This document shows, in pieces, positions 7,298 through 15,380 of a stretch of DNA of 21,870 bases. The stretch comes from CAZPMT01 sp964587655 (lineage in GTDB: Bacteria > Hydrogenedentota > Hydrogenedentia > Hydrogenedentales > SLHB01): assembly GCA_964587655.1 (NCBI GenBank), contig CAZPMT010000092.1, forward strand, positions 1 through 21,870, written 5' to 3'. The notes beneath the pieces are model-generated. The model was given only the letters and a program-made list of their open reading frames with translations. It searched no databases and was not told where the DNA came from. Position 1 is the first letter of the stretch, and each line of letters begins with the position of its first letter. The position numbers were made by a program, and so were the translations under genes.

Positions 7298-8581
7298 GTG
7301 AAGTTAGCGGTCATAGGCGGCGCGAGTTCGTATTCGCCGGAGTTGATTGACGGGCTTTTCGATCGGTTGGGAGCGATTCCCGTTACCGAAGTCTGGATGA
7401 TGGACCCCAATCGCGAACGCCTGGAGATCACGTCCGGCCTCGAGCGGCGGATGTCCGCGAAGCACGGCAATCCGTTTCAAGTCCGCCACACGTCCGACCT
7501 GCGCGAGGCCGTCAAGGGCGCCCGGTACGTCGTGACGCAGATCCGGGTGGGCGGGATTCAAGCGCGGATCGCGGATGAGAAGCTCGGGCTGCGTCATGGG
7601 ATCATCGGCCAGGAGACCACGGGCATCGGTGGGTTCGCTTGCGCGTTGCGCACGATCCCGCGAGTGCTCGACATCGCGCGCGCGATGGAGGAACTGGCGC
7701 CGGACGGCACGCTCGTCAATTTCACGAACCCCAGCGGGATCGTCGCGGAAGCCCTCATCCGGCACAGCCGCATCAGGAGCGTGGGACTCTGCAACGTGCC
7801 CATTGGGATTATCATGGAGGTGGTGAAGCATTTTGGCTGCGCCATGGAGGACGTGGATCTCGATTACGTCGGGCTGAACCACCTGTCGTGGATCCGGCGA
7901 GTCAAGGTTGCCGGCAAGGATATCACGGAGGCCGCTCTGGCCAAGTTCATTGAGAACGCCAAAGAGGAATGGGAGGTCGAGTCGGTCCGGAACAACATGG
8001 TGCTTGCGATGAAGAGCCTCGGGATGCTATTGAATGGCTATCTCCAGTACTTCTACGCGACCGATGCCGCGTTGCAGCACATCAGGAATAAGCTGAAGAC
8101 CCGCGGTGAAGAGGTCGTCGAGGTGGAAAAGACCCTCTTCGAGAAATACGCGTGGACGGACCTCGACGAGAAGCCCGAGGAATTGTCGAAACGCGGAGGC
8201 GCGCACTACTCGACAGCCGCGTTCCATCTGATCGGCGCCATCGAGAATGATACGCGGAACCGGCAGGTTGTGTGTTGCAGGAATGCGGGCGCGATCCCGA
8301 CGTTCGATGATGACGCGTCCGTGGAAGTTCCCGCGATCATCGGAAAGGAAGGCGCTGCGGCCGTAACGCAACCGGTGCCGGAGCCGGCCATCCGCGGCCT
8401 CATGCAGAACGTCAAAGCCTATGAAACGCTGACGGTCCAAGCGGCGGTGAACGGGGATCGCGAGGCGGCGTTCCAGGCCATGCTGGTCCACCCGTTGATG
8501 CCGGGGGCCGTCGGATGCGAGCGCCTGTTGGAAGAGTTGCTCGAGATCAACAGGCCTCACTTGCGAGGAACGTTTTTCTAG
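7298..8581 (+). CDS. GH4 family glycosidase, probable 6-phospho-beta-glucosidase
   Basis: A 427-residue protein, normal for GH4. It starts at GTG 7298 with a strong GGGAGAAGG site in front. The N-terminus (KLAVIGGASSYSPELI, Gly7-Gly8) is the Rossmann NAD+-binding loop. Asn144-Pro145 (FTNPSG) and Cys165-Asn166-Val-Pro (GLCNVPIG) follow, with His195 (GLNHLSW) as the second Mn2+ ligand. The CNxP form at the metal cysteine is the variant I associate with 6-phospho-beta-glucosidases, as opposed to the alpha-glucosidase and alpha-galactosidase forms. GGAHYSTAAF near residue 310 may carry another active-site residue. GH4 enzymes cleave by an unusual NAD-dependent oxidation-elimination mechanism in the cytoplasm. 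No PTS gene is present nearby, so the natural substrate may be unphosphorylated. It lies 35 bases before purC on the same strand. Confidence 0.88.
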   Translation: MKLAVIGGASSYSPELIDGLFDRLGAIPVTEVWMMDPNRERLEITSGLERRMSAKHGNPFQVRHTSDLREAVKGARYVVTQIRVGGIQARIADEKLGLRHGIIGQETTGIGGFACALRTIPRVLDIARAMEELAPDGTLVNFTNPSGIVAEALIRHSRIRSVGLCNVPIGIIMEVVKHFGCAMEDVDLDYVGLNHLSWIRRVKVAGKDITEAALAKFIENAKEEWEVESVRNNMVLAMKSLGMLLNGYLQYFYATDAALQHIRNKLKTRGEEVVEVEKTLFEKYAWTDLDEKPEELSKRGGAHYSTAAFHLIGAIENDTRNRQVVCCRNAGAIPTFDDDASVEVPAIIGKEGAAAVTQPVPEPAIRGLMQNVKAYETLTVQAAVNGDREAAFQAMLVHPLMPGAVGCERLLEELLEINRPHLRGTFF

Positions 8582-8616
8582 ATAGCACCGTGGCTAGAAC
8601 TTGGAGGTGACATCGC

Positions 8617-9507
8617 ATGAGCAAAGTCGTTTGTGAAACCTGCCTTCCCAACCGCAAACCGACGGCGCGGGGCAAGGTCCGCGACATCTACGATCTCGGC
8701 GACCGCCTGATCATCGTCGCCACGGATCGTCTTTCGGCATTCGACTGGGTGAACCCCGTGGGCATTCCGGACAAGGGGAAGATCCTCACTGGGTTGTCCC
8801 TGTTCTGGTTCGACATGATGAAGAGCGTTGTGCGGGATCACCTGATTTCGGCTGACCTCGCGGATTTTCCGGAGGATTTCCAGGCGGCCCGGGAACAGTT
8901 CGAAGGGCGCTCGATGCTCGTGCACAAGTGCAGGATGTTTGCGGTCGAGTTCGTCATACGCGGCTATCTTGCCGGCAGCGGTCTGAAGGAATACAAGCAG
9001 AACGGGACCGTGTGCGGGATCAAGCTGCCCGCCGGGCTCGTCGAGGCTGATAGGCTCGATACGCCGCTTTTCACGCCGGCCACGAAGGCCACGGACGGCC
9101 ATGACATCAACATCTCGCGAGAGCAGGCCGCCGAGATCATCGGCAAGAACTGGTGCGACGCCGCCGTCGATGCCGGTTTGAACGTGTACTCACGCGCGCG
9201 CGACTACGCGCAGACGCGGGGGATCATTCTTTGCGACACGAAATTCGAGTTCGGCGTTCATGACGGCCAATTGGTTCTTGCGGACGAGATCTTGACGCCG
9301 GATTCTTCGCGGTTCTGGCCCGCGGCCCAGTATCGCCCCGGCGGGCCGCAACCCAGTTACGACAAACAATACGTCCGGGATTGGCTCGAGACCACGGGTT
9401 GGGACAAGAACTCGCCGCCGCCGCCGCTGCCCGAGGAGGTCGTGGCTAAGACGCGTGAGAAATACGTGGAAGCCTACGTGCAACTTACCGGCAGGAAGGA
9501 TTTCTGA
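8617..9507 (+). CDS. purC: Phosphoribosylaminoimidazole-succinocarboxamide synthase
   Basis: A 296-residue SAICAR synthetase, the ATP-dependent joining of CAIR and aspartate in de novo purine synthesis. A GGAGGTGA site is well placed before ATG 8617. Signatures: GKVRDIYDLGDRLIIVATDRLSAFD near the N-terminus (P-loop-like ATP site), EFVIRGYLAGSGLKEY (about 111-126), FTPATKATDGHD (about 150-161), and DTKFEFG plus LADEILTPDSSRFW toward the C-terminus. The length is that of the longer (about 300-residue) PurC subgroup rather than the 237-residue enterobacterial type. It lies in a row with purF, whose start is 3 bases beyond the purC stop. Confidence 0.97.
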   Translation: MSKVVCETCLPNRKPTARGKVRDIYDLGDRLIIVATDRLSAFDWVNPVGIPDKGKILTGLSLFWFDMMKSVVRDHLISADLADFPEDFQAAREQFEGRSMLVHKCRMFAVEFVIRGYLAGSGLKEYKQNGTVCGIKLPAGLVEADRLDTPLFTPATKATDGHDINISREQAAEIIGKNWCDAAVDAGLNVYSRARDYAQTRGIILCDTKFEFGVHDGQLVLADEILTPDSSRFWPAAQYRPGGPQPSYDKQYVRDWLETTGWDKNSPPPPLPEEVVAKTREKYVEAYVQLTGRKDF

Positions 9508-9510
9508 TCG

Positions 9511-11052
9511 ATGAATTACGAAGGCTGTCACGCGTGCAGGCGGCGCTCATCCCTAGGCTCGGGGAGCGGCCTTTCGCATTCATTCGGATATCGGGACGGC
9601 GACCACCCGCGCGAGGAATGCGGCCTCTTTGCCGTGTACGGCCACCCGGACGCCCCAACCCTCACGTACTTGGGTCTGTATGCGCTCCAGCACCGCGGCC
9701 AGGAAGGGGCCGGCATCGTCGCTTCGGGCGATGACGGCAATCTTTCCGCGCATCGCGGCGTTGGGCTTGTGTCGGACGTGTTCAAGCCGCATCGCCTGGC
9801 GCAGGTCCGCGGATGGAACGCCATCGGGCACGTTCGGTACTCGACGTTCGGCACGAGCATTTTGAAAAACGTTCAGCCCCTTGTGGTGGACTATTCCCGG
9901 GGATCGATGGCGCTTGCGCACAACGGCAACCTGGTCAACGCGCATGTACTGCGCGAGCGGCTCGAGAGCGACGGCTCCATTTTCCAGAGCACGACCGACA
10001 GCGAGGTGATCATCCAACTGACGGCGCGCGCAAAGAAGGAGCGGTTCGTCGATTGCCTGATCGACGCGCTCAAGCAGGTCGTCGGCGCCTACTGCATCCT
10101 TGCGCTCGATGGCGACGTGATTGTGGCGGCGCGCGATCCCCATGGCTTCCGTCCCCTTTGGCTTGGGCGGAAGGACGGCGCCCACGTCGTCGCCAGCGAG
10201 TCCTGCGCACTCGATATAATCGATGCGGAATGGGTGCGCGAGATCAATCCGGGCGAGGTCGTCGTGATCTCGGACGCCGGTATCGAGTCGATGTACCCCT
10301 TCGAACCCGTCGTGCCCAGACAATGCATCTTCGAGTTTGTCTATCTGGCCCGGCCCGACAGCTATATCTTCGGACGGAGCGTCGACACGGTGCGGAAGGA
10401 ACTAGGCGCCAACCTCGTGAAGCTGGCCCCCGTCGACGCGGACCTCGTGATGGCCGTGCCTGACTCGTCGAATCCGGCCACGCTGGGCTATGCCCATGCG
10501 AGCGGGATCCCGTTCGACATGGGGTTTATCCGGAGCCACTACGTCGGGCGCACTTTCATCGAACCGGACCAGCGCATTCGCGACTTCGGGGTAAAGATCA
10601 AGCTGAATCCGACGCGCTCGGTGATCGAGGGAAAGCGCATTATCCTCATCGACGACAGTATTGTGCGCGGCACGACATCGAAGAAGATCATCAAGACGTT
10701 GAGGCGCTGCGGCGCAAAGGAGATCCACTTCCGGGTCAGTTCGCCCCCGATTGTGAACAGTTGTTTCTACGGCATTGACACGCCCGACCGGGAGAAACTC
10801 ATCGCGTACAGGATGACGGTCGACGAGATCGCGGCGTACCTCGAGGTCGACTCCCTGGTTTATCAGTCGCTCGATGGTCTGCTGTCCGCCGCCGGCCGCA
10901 ACCCGGATCATTTCTGCGTGGCCTGCTTCACCAACAATTACCCGACGCTCGTTCCGCATGATTTCGTTTCGTTGAAAGTGTCGCGCCGTCACGTGGACAC
11001 GAGTACGGAGCCCTATGATTTCCTAAGAACCCCGGCGACGACGGAAATCTGA
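9511..11052 (+). CDS. purF: Amidophosphoribosyltransferase (glutamine PRPP amidotransferase)
   Basis: A 513-residue enzyme of the first committed step in purine synthesis: PRPP plus glutamine gives phosphoribosylamine. The N-terminal Ntn glutaminase starts at Cys37 (EECGLFAVYG), so about 36 residues, Ser/Arg-rich here, would be removed as a propeptide. Other glutaminase motifs are LQHRGQEGAGI and GHVRYSTFG. The phosphoribosyltransferase domain carries the PRPP loop IILIDDSIVRGTTSKK. Four cysteines are placed as in the Bacillus-type enzyme with a 4Fe-4S cluster: RQCIFEF, NSCFYG and the pair in FCVAC. The long propeptide and cluster mark the Bacillus/vertebrate class rather than the E. coli class. 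A purine-rich AGGAAGG lies at the very end of purC. It ends 16 bases before the converging peptidase gene. Confidence 0.97.
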   Translation: MNYEGCHACRRRSSLGSGSGLSHSFGYRDGDHPREECGLFAVYGHPDAPTLTYLGLYALQHRGQEGAGIVASGDDGNLSAHRGVGLVSDVFKPHRLAQVRGWNAIGHVRYSTFGTSILKNVQPLVVDYSRGSMALAHNGNLVNAHVLRERLESDGSIFQSTTDSEVIIQLTARAKKERFVDCLIDALKQVVGAYCILALDGDVIVAARDPHGFRPLWLGRKDGAHVVASESCALDIIDAEWVREINPGEVVVISDAGIESMYPFEPVVPRQCIFEFVYLARPDSYIFGRSVDTVRKELGANLVKLAPVDADLVMAVPDSSNPATLGYAHASGIPFDMGFIRSHYVGRTFIEPDQRIRDFGVKIKLNPTRSVIEGKRIILIDDSIVRGTTSKKIIKTLRRCGAKEIHFRVSSPPIVNSCFYGIDTPDREKLIAYRMTVDEIAAYLEVDSLVYQSLDGLLSAAGRNPDHFCVACFTNNYPTLVPHDFVSLKVSRRHVDTSTEPYDFLRTPATTEI

Positions 11053-11068
11053 TCCCGGAGTTCCTGCA

Positions 11069-13420
11069 TCACGGGGCCGGGTTTGCCGGCGCGGGGAACT
11101 CGAACGAGCGCACGACGAACGTCCGTTGGCTCTGGATAGGCTTGTGTCGCTTCACTGTGTTTGGCTCGGGCACGATGTGTTTGGGGCGTGGTGGGATCTC
11201 GAGGGAAGCCGGCAAGGTCAGGTGTTCTTCGATGGCGTTCACCTTCAACGGCTTTGAGGGATCCGCCTTGAGCGCCAGTTCAAGACCTTCCTGTGGCATG
11301 AGGTTGAATCTCATGCTCCAGTCGTCTTTGCCTCCATGGATGTTCTCGCCGAATACCGTCGCGGAAAAGACCTCGCCGCTGCTAATGCGCAGTCGGAGTA
11401 TGGAAGGTTTGTCGGGACACGTTACGCGGAGCGTGACCTCGCGGACGTTGTCGCGCACCGTGTCGTTTACGGTCTCGATGTGAGGCCCGGACAAAGGCGC
11501 TTTGGGCGCTTTGGCCTTGAGGCACATCGCGCGGTCTCCGGGCACGAACTCGCTAATGTCCGCGCGGGGCGTGCCGGCCGGGAAGAACTGAGATGTCCAT
11601 TCGTCCGTCTTGTCGTCGTTGCTGAGCCAGTATGCCTCTCCCGTATCCAAGTCCAGCCCGTAGGAGAGACAATCCAGGTTGGGCCGCAGCGGACTCACCG
11701 TGTTCGTGACCGTGGCCGCAATCCAGATCAGCAGACCGGCCGTGGAGAACACCGCGGGCAGCCACCACTTCCCGGGCCGCGCCATGACCTCGAGCTGCGG
11801 AACGAGGAGTCCCATCAGGAAGCAGGGCATGAGCATGAGCAACGGCGCCGCAATAATCATTACCCCGTACATGTTGCCTTGGAACGTGGGCAGCCAAAGG
11901 GCGATTGCAGGCAAGGCGAATACCGTGAGCAGGGCCACGCGCCCCGCCGGAAGCTCTTCAGTCTTTCGATGCAAGAAGAGGATTCCGAGCGCGACTGATC
12001 CAAACAAGAAGGGCCAATAGAAAATGTATGCGCCGCCGGGCAGATATCGTTCTGCAATGAACATCGCCGCGAGCCACCACGCGAGCGCGCCTGCCGCAAG
12101 GTTCTGGGTGCGGATGAGACGGCGCCAGCCGTTGTACAGCAGCGCCGCCAGCCCGATCGTCACGAGAAAGAACGCCCAGCCGTACTCGTTGTTGCGGTAC
12201 AACACCCGCAGGTCCGGCAACTGGGTGAAATCGTACCGGTAGAGGGCGTAAAGCTCCCGCTGGCCGTACACGACGCCGAGCAGAATCCACGTCGCCGCGA
12301 CGGCGCAGAGCGCCGTGATAAGAAAGGCGATGACGCCCGCGATAAAGCCGCCGAGGCCCAGGTGGCGCCGGAAGAATCCCAACAGCAGCACGGCCACAAA
12401 CACGACCGCCGTCAAGATGACCAGCGCATGGCTTGTCTCGAACGAGTACTTGACCATGTGCGAGTCGATGGTGTTGAAGTACACCACGTCGGGGGCCGTG
12501 ACTTGGTTCAGCGACAGGTTCCCGAAGTGCCGCGCCAGACCAAGGGCATATGAGCCGTGATGCTGGAGGCTTCCGAGGTCCATGTTGTCCGAGTTGTCGT
12601 TCATGGTGTGGTAGTGGGCGAAATTGTCGATGAAGGCGACGTTCAGCGCCTTGACCCCGAGTGGTTTCAGCACGTTGAGATCGCTCGCAAAGGGCATCCG
12701 CTTATACATGTCGTACATCATCGAATTCGCGCGCGGACGTACCCCGGCCTTCATCATCTGCTCGATGAGCCAGCCGTTCTGATCGCTCGTCTCGAACATG
12801 AGCGACGCGCCGCGATTGCCCCGCGCCTCGAAATTGATCAGCACGCCCACGTCATTGAACCAGGGATGCCTGCCGAAGACCTTCGCGCCGATAAGGCCGC
12901 CTTCCTCGCCATCGGATATCACGAGGATCACGTCGTTCATCAGCGGGGGCCCCGCCCTGAGGGCGCGCGACGCCTCGATGATCGCCGCCACGCCCGCGCC
13001 GTCGTCCGACGCCCCCGGACCATACGGCACGGAGTCGTAGTGCGCCTCCAACGCCACCGCCTTCGTGTTCGCCGTTCCCGGAATACGCGCCAGCACGTTC
13101 GTGGCGACGCCCGCGGAATGCCCGTCGACGTATGACCCCGTGACCGCCTCAGCGGCAACCCCCATCGAACGAAGCGTCTCGATTATGTAGTTGCGCGACC
13201 TCTCGTTGGCCGGCGATCCCGCCGGGTGGACCTCCGAGGCGAACCCGCGATTGAACTCCAGCGCGCGTTCCGCCGAGAACTCCGTCGCCAGCGCCGAAGC
13301 CGGGACCGGCAACGGCGGCCCAGCCAGATACAAACAAAGCAACGACGCGAACAGCAGCACAAGGAACACACCGAATGCCAAAGGGCCCGTCCGTTGTGAA
13401 GTTGGAACTGAGTGAGTCAT
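11069..13420 (-). CDS. Membrane-anchored M28 family zinc metallopeptidase (ERMP1/Pff1-like layout)
   Basis: 783 residues from ATG 13420; a GTG at 13462 is in frame but has no binding site and would precede the membrane anchor with an unlikely tail. Layout: one N-terminal membrane helix (about 11-33); an M28 aminopeptidase domain (about 45-310); eight hydrophobic helices (about 325-590); a C-terminal soluble domain of about 190 residues. Zinc and catalytic residues: His127 (EAHYDS), Asp139 (GASDDGAG), Glu172-Glu173 (SDGEEGG), Glu198 (NFEARG) and His269/His271 (FAHYHTMND). The combination of an M28 domain and a multi-helix membrane region is that of ER metallopeptidase 1 and the vacuolar protease Pff1 in eukaryotes and of bacterial relatives. 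It probably trims peptides on the outer face of the inner membrane. The substrate is unknown. Confidence 0.88.
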   Translation of the reverse strand: MTHSVPTSQRTGPLAFGVFLVLLFASLLCLYLAGPPLPVPASALATEFSAERALEFNRGFASEVHPAGSPANERSRNYIIETLRSMGVAAEAVTGSYVDGHSAGVATNVLARIPGTANTKAVALEAHYDSVPYGPGASDDGAGVAAIIEASRALRAGPPLMNDVILVISDGEEGGLIGAKVFGRHPWFNDVGVLINFEARGNRGASLMFETSDQNGWLIEQMMKAGVRPRANSMMYDMYKRMPFASDLNVLKPLGVKALNVAFIDNFAHYHTMNDNSDNMDLGSLQHHGSYALGLARHFGNLSLNQVTAPDVVYFNTIDSHMVKYSFETSHALVILTAVVFVAVLLLGFFRRHLGLGGFIAGVIAFLITALCAVAATWILLGVVYGQRELYALYRYDFTQLPDLRVLYRNNEYGWAFFLVTIGLAALLYNGWRRLIRTQNLAAGALAWWLAAMFIAERYLPGGAYIFYWPFLFGSVALGILFLHRKTEELPAGRVALLTVFALPAIALWLPTFQGNMYGVMIIAAPLLMLMPCFLMGLLVPQLEVMARPGKWWLPAVFSTAGLLIWIAATVTNTVSPLRPNLDCLSYGLDLDTGEAYWLSNDDKTDEWTSQFFPAGTPRADISEFVPGDRAMCLKAKAPKAPLSGPHIETVNDTVRDNVREVTLRVTCPDKPSILRLRISSGEVFSATVFGENIHGGKDDWSMRFNLMPQEGLELALKADPSKPLKVNAIEEHLTLPASLEIPPRPKHIVPEPNTVKRHKPIQSQRTFVVRSFEFPAPANPAP

Positions 13421-13699
13421 GAATTCATCCCAGGTTTCCTGCGAAAGCCGCCGTTTGACCACACTTTACAGGTTTCCGGTTTCATCGCAGTTTGCATCTC
13501 GATATTCGCGGCTAACCATGCGCCCGCGGGGAATTCAGCCCCATGCGGATGTATTTATAGCCATACAAATGGTGTATAAGTGGGCCAATTACTCCGAAAT
13601 CGGCCCAAAGAACCAGGCATACCGCTTGAAACCGAGAGAAATCGTCACAACGCCGGACGAGGTGGACTTTGCGGACGAAATGGACGGGAACGACACTCG

Positions 13700-13716
13700 G
13701 CAGGCGGGGCGCCTGC
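13700..13716. repeat. GCAGGCG-GGG-CGCCTGC palindrome
   Basis: A perfect 7-bp stem with a 3-base loop, followed by GCTAC. It resembles the extragenic GC-rich palindrome family that also gives the core at 3407 and 14361, but with a different sequence. No T-tract is present. Confidence 0.6.
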
Positions 13717-13770
13717 GCTACGGCATGGAAGGGACGGGCGGTCTCGATTTGCGAGTACCTTGCGGCCTCG

Positions 13771-13805
13771 GCGTCTCTGCGTTGGAATTCTCAACGCAGA
13801 GGCGC
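13771..13805. repeat. CTCTGCGTT/AACGCAGAG hairpin repeat
   Basis: A 13-bp stem (one G-T pair): 13771-13783 against 13793-13805, with a 9-base loop containing GAATTC. The 3' flank continues with CGCAGAG-like and CGCGGAG-like copies of the arm. It is a widely scattered repeat type in bacterial genomes. It lies 46 bases past the 3' end of the RNase P RNA, so it could also end that transcript, although it lacks a U-tract. Confidence 0.65.
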
Positions 13806-13850
13806 AGAGAACGCGGAGGTCTTTGGGAAGGTCATTGGAGAGGCGTAAGA

Positions 13851-14218
13851 TGGGTGAGCAGGCCTGTAAGCCGAGTCCTGTCTAAGACGCGGAGCGTCTC
13901 GAGACGGTCATTCGTCTGGGACGTGCGTCGCCACACGCCTCTAGCTTCCAACCCGGGAGCGGAGCGGGCCACTCCATAGCTCCCCTATTAGGAATTGCTC
14001 CAGGTGGGGTTTAGCGAGCCGATCTGTCGCCAGACCGCTGGTGCGCTCTTACCGCACCTTTTCACCCTTGCCGGTCCCGAGGGACTTAGGCGGTGTGTTT
14101 TCTGTGCCACTTTCCGTCGGGTCACCCCGCCTTCGCGTTACGAAGCACCCTGCCCTGTGGAGCTCGGACTTTCCTCGATGTCCCGAAGGACGCCGCGACC
14201 GTCCGGCCTGCTCACCCA
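13851..14218 (-). ncRNA. rnpB: RNase P RNA (bacterial type A)
   Basis: This is the catalytic RNA that trims the 5' leader of tRNA precursors. On the minus strand the universal GAGGAAAGTCCGAGCTCC block occurs shortly after the 5' end (14161-14178). The long P1 helix is exact: GGGTGAGCAGGCC (14217-14205) pairs with GGCCTGCTCACCC (13864-13852), plus one further T-A pair. Other conserved pieces are GGGTGACCCG..., the AGAGCGCACCAGCG.. region with GGTAAGAGC, ACAGATCGGC and the 3' CTCGGCTTACAGGCC. The span of about 368 nt is normal. A -10 box TATACT ends 7 bases before the assigned 5' end. Confidence 0.97.
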
Positions 14219-14225
14219 AGACGGT

Positions 14226-14231
14226 AGTATA
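14226..14231 (-). promoter_or_regulatory. -10 box of rnpB
   Basis: TATACT on the minus strand, one base off consensus, with 7 bases between it and the predicted RNA 5' end. The -35 region about 17-18 bases farther upstream (TTCCTG) is poor. Confidence 0.6.
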
Positions 14232-14352
14232 GCACGTTCCGTACCGTGGCAGGAATTGCGGGGATGGCGCCGGCCACCGGCGTCTCTCACAAGGGACACG
14301 ATCGAGACTGCACGTAGGATTCGAGACCGCGCCGGAAGACTAACGTTGATTG

Positions 14353-14450
14353 GTTCCGTGGCCGCGGCGTCCTCGCCGCGTTTCTGCAGGCACGCCCAGC
14401 GTCAAGCGGCTCTTGATGGAAACGCGGCGAGGACGCCGCGGCCACGGAGC
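14353..14450. repeat. Long palindrome with 29-bp perfect arms
   Basis: 14355-14383 is the exact reverse complement of 14420-14448. Pairing extends by G-T and G-C pairs to 14353/14450 and one pair inward, leaving a loop of about 34 bases. Each arm contains the smaller palindrome GCGGCGTCCTCGCCGC, differing by one base from the core inside the hydrolase gene at 3410-3425. It lies between the divergent rnpB and M55 peptidase genes. Confidence 0.9.
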
Positions 14451-14527
14451 GGCACGAATCGCGTGGGCAAGACTTTCCTGCAGGCTTCGCGTTCATGTAT
14501 GATTCGCGGGAAGAGAGAGGATTGCTC

Positions 14528-15355
14528 ATGAGAATTATGTTGATGACGGATCTCGAGGGCGTGGCGGGCGTGAAGAATGTGCCGCAATGGTGCGAGGTCA
14601 ACTCGCAGTTCTATGCCGTGGCATGCAGGCTGCTCACGATGGAGGTAAACGCGGCCGTCGACGGGTTCTTCTCCGGTGGGGCGAAGTATGTCATGGTCGC
14701 GGACGGGCATGGGGCCGGGGCCATCGACATCGAGCTTCTGGATGCGCGAGTGGAGTACGCCCGGGGTTGGCCGCCGGATAATCCGTGGCCGTTCGGACTG
14801 GACGCCTCTTTCAACGGCATCGCGTGGGTGGGCCAGCATGCGAAGGCATCGAGCGAGCATGCCCATCTATGCCACACGCAGAGTTTTCGTTATATCGACT
14901 TGTCGGTGAACGGTGTGTCCATCGGTGAGTTCGGCCAATTGGCGTTGTGCGGGGCGGAAGTCGGCGTGCCGGCGTTTTTCGGCGCGGGCGATCTCGCATT
15001 CACGCAAGAGGCGGAAGCGCTTTCGCCGGGCATTGTCACGTGTGCGATCAAGCGCGGGGTTACTCCGGGCAAGGGCGAGGACTGTACGAACGACGAGTAC
15101 CGGGACCGGAATGCCGGCGGCGTGCATACTCCCCCGGAACGCGCGCGCGCGATGATACGCAAGGCCGCCGAGGCTGCGGCGTGGAAGCTGAAAAAGAACC
15201 CGCCCGCGTTGATTGCATTGAGGCCGCCTTTCGAGCGGGTCGCGATCCTCCGCCCTGAAAAGCGAGGCGAACCGAAGGTCATCGCAAGGGAAACGCACCC
15301 GAGTTCGGCGATCGATCTCATGGGTCTGCCGATGAGTTTCAAACCAATGACCTGA
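14528..15355 (+). CDS. D-aminopeptidase, M55 family (DppA-like)
   Basis: 275 residues from ATG 14528, preceded by AGAGAGG at 14513-14519. An upstream in-frame TTG (14495) has no site. The five zinc ligands of Bacillus DppA are found at almost the same numbers: Asp8 and Glu10 (TDLEGVAG), His61 (ADGHGAG), His104 (GQHAKA) and Glu134 (SIGEFGQ). The HAHLCHTQ block at 111-118 lies at the active-site position. M55 enzymes are ring-shaped cytoplasmic decamers that hydrolyse D-Ala-containing dipeptides, for example from peptidoglycan turnover. No peptide transporter genes are next to it. It converges on the histidine kinase gene with a 25-base gap. Confidence 0.93.
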   Translation: MRIMLMTDLEGVAGVKNVPQWCEVNSQFYAVACRLLTMEVNAAVDGFFSGGAKYVMVADGHGAGAIDIELLDARVEYARGWPPDNPWPFGLDASFNGIAWVGQHAKASSEHAHLCHTQSFRYIDLSVNGVSIGEFGQLALCGAEVGVPAFFGAGDLAFTQEAEALSPGIVTCAIKRGVTPGKGEDCTNDEYRDRNAGGVHTPPERARAMIRKAAEAAAWKLKKNPPALIALRPPFERVAILRPEKRGEPKVIARETHPSSAIDLMGLPMSFKPMT

Positions 15356-15380
15356 TCTCGCCGCGAACAAGCCGCCCCGC

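Larger units (their letters stand above)
13421..13850. other. Spacer with palindromic repeats between peptidase and RNase P RNA genes
   Basis: No convincing gene is present. An overlapping pair of plus-strand frames (13419-13979 and 13580-13885) contains the phrase NAEAQRTRR, a well-known false translation of the AACGCAGAGGCGCAGAG repeat. Seen here: an AT-rich block around 13548-13578 that may hold the peptidase promoter (TATAAA on the minus strand at about 13556), a hairpin at 13700-13716 and a hairpin at 13771-13805. Confidence 0.55.

Noticed and set aside
13419..14531. Three plus-strand frames over the RNase P RNA gene and its flanks
   Set aside because: They run antisense to a certain structural RNA and through known repeat types; the phrase NAEAQRTRR is a familiar artefact of such repeats.
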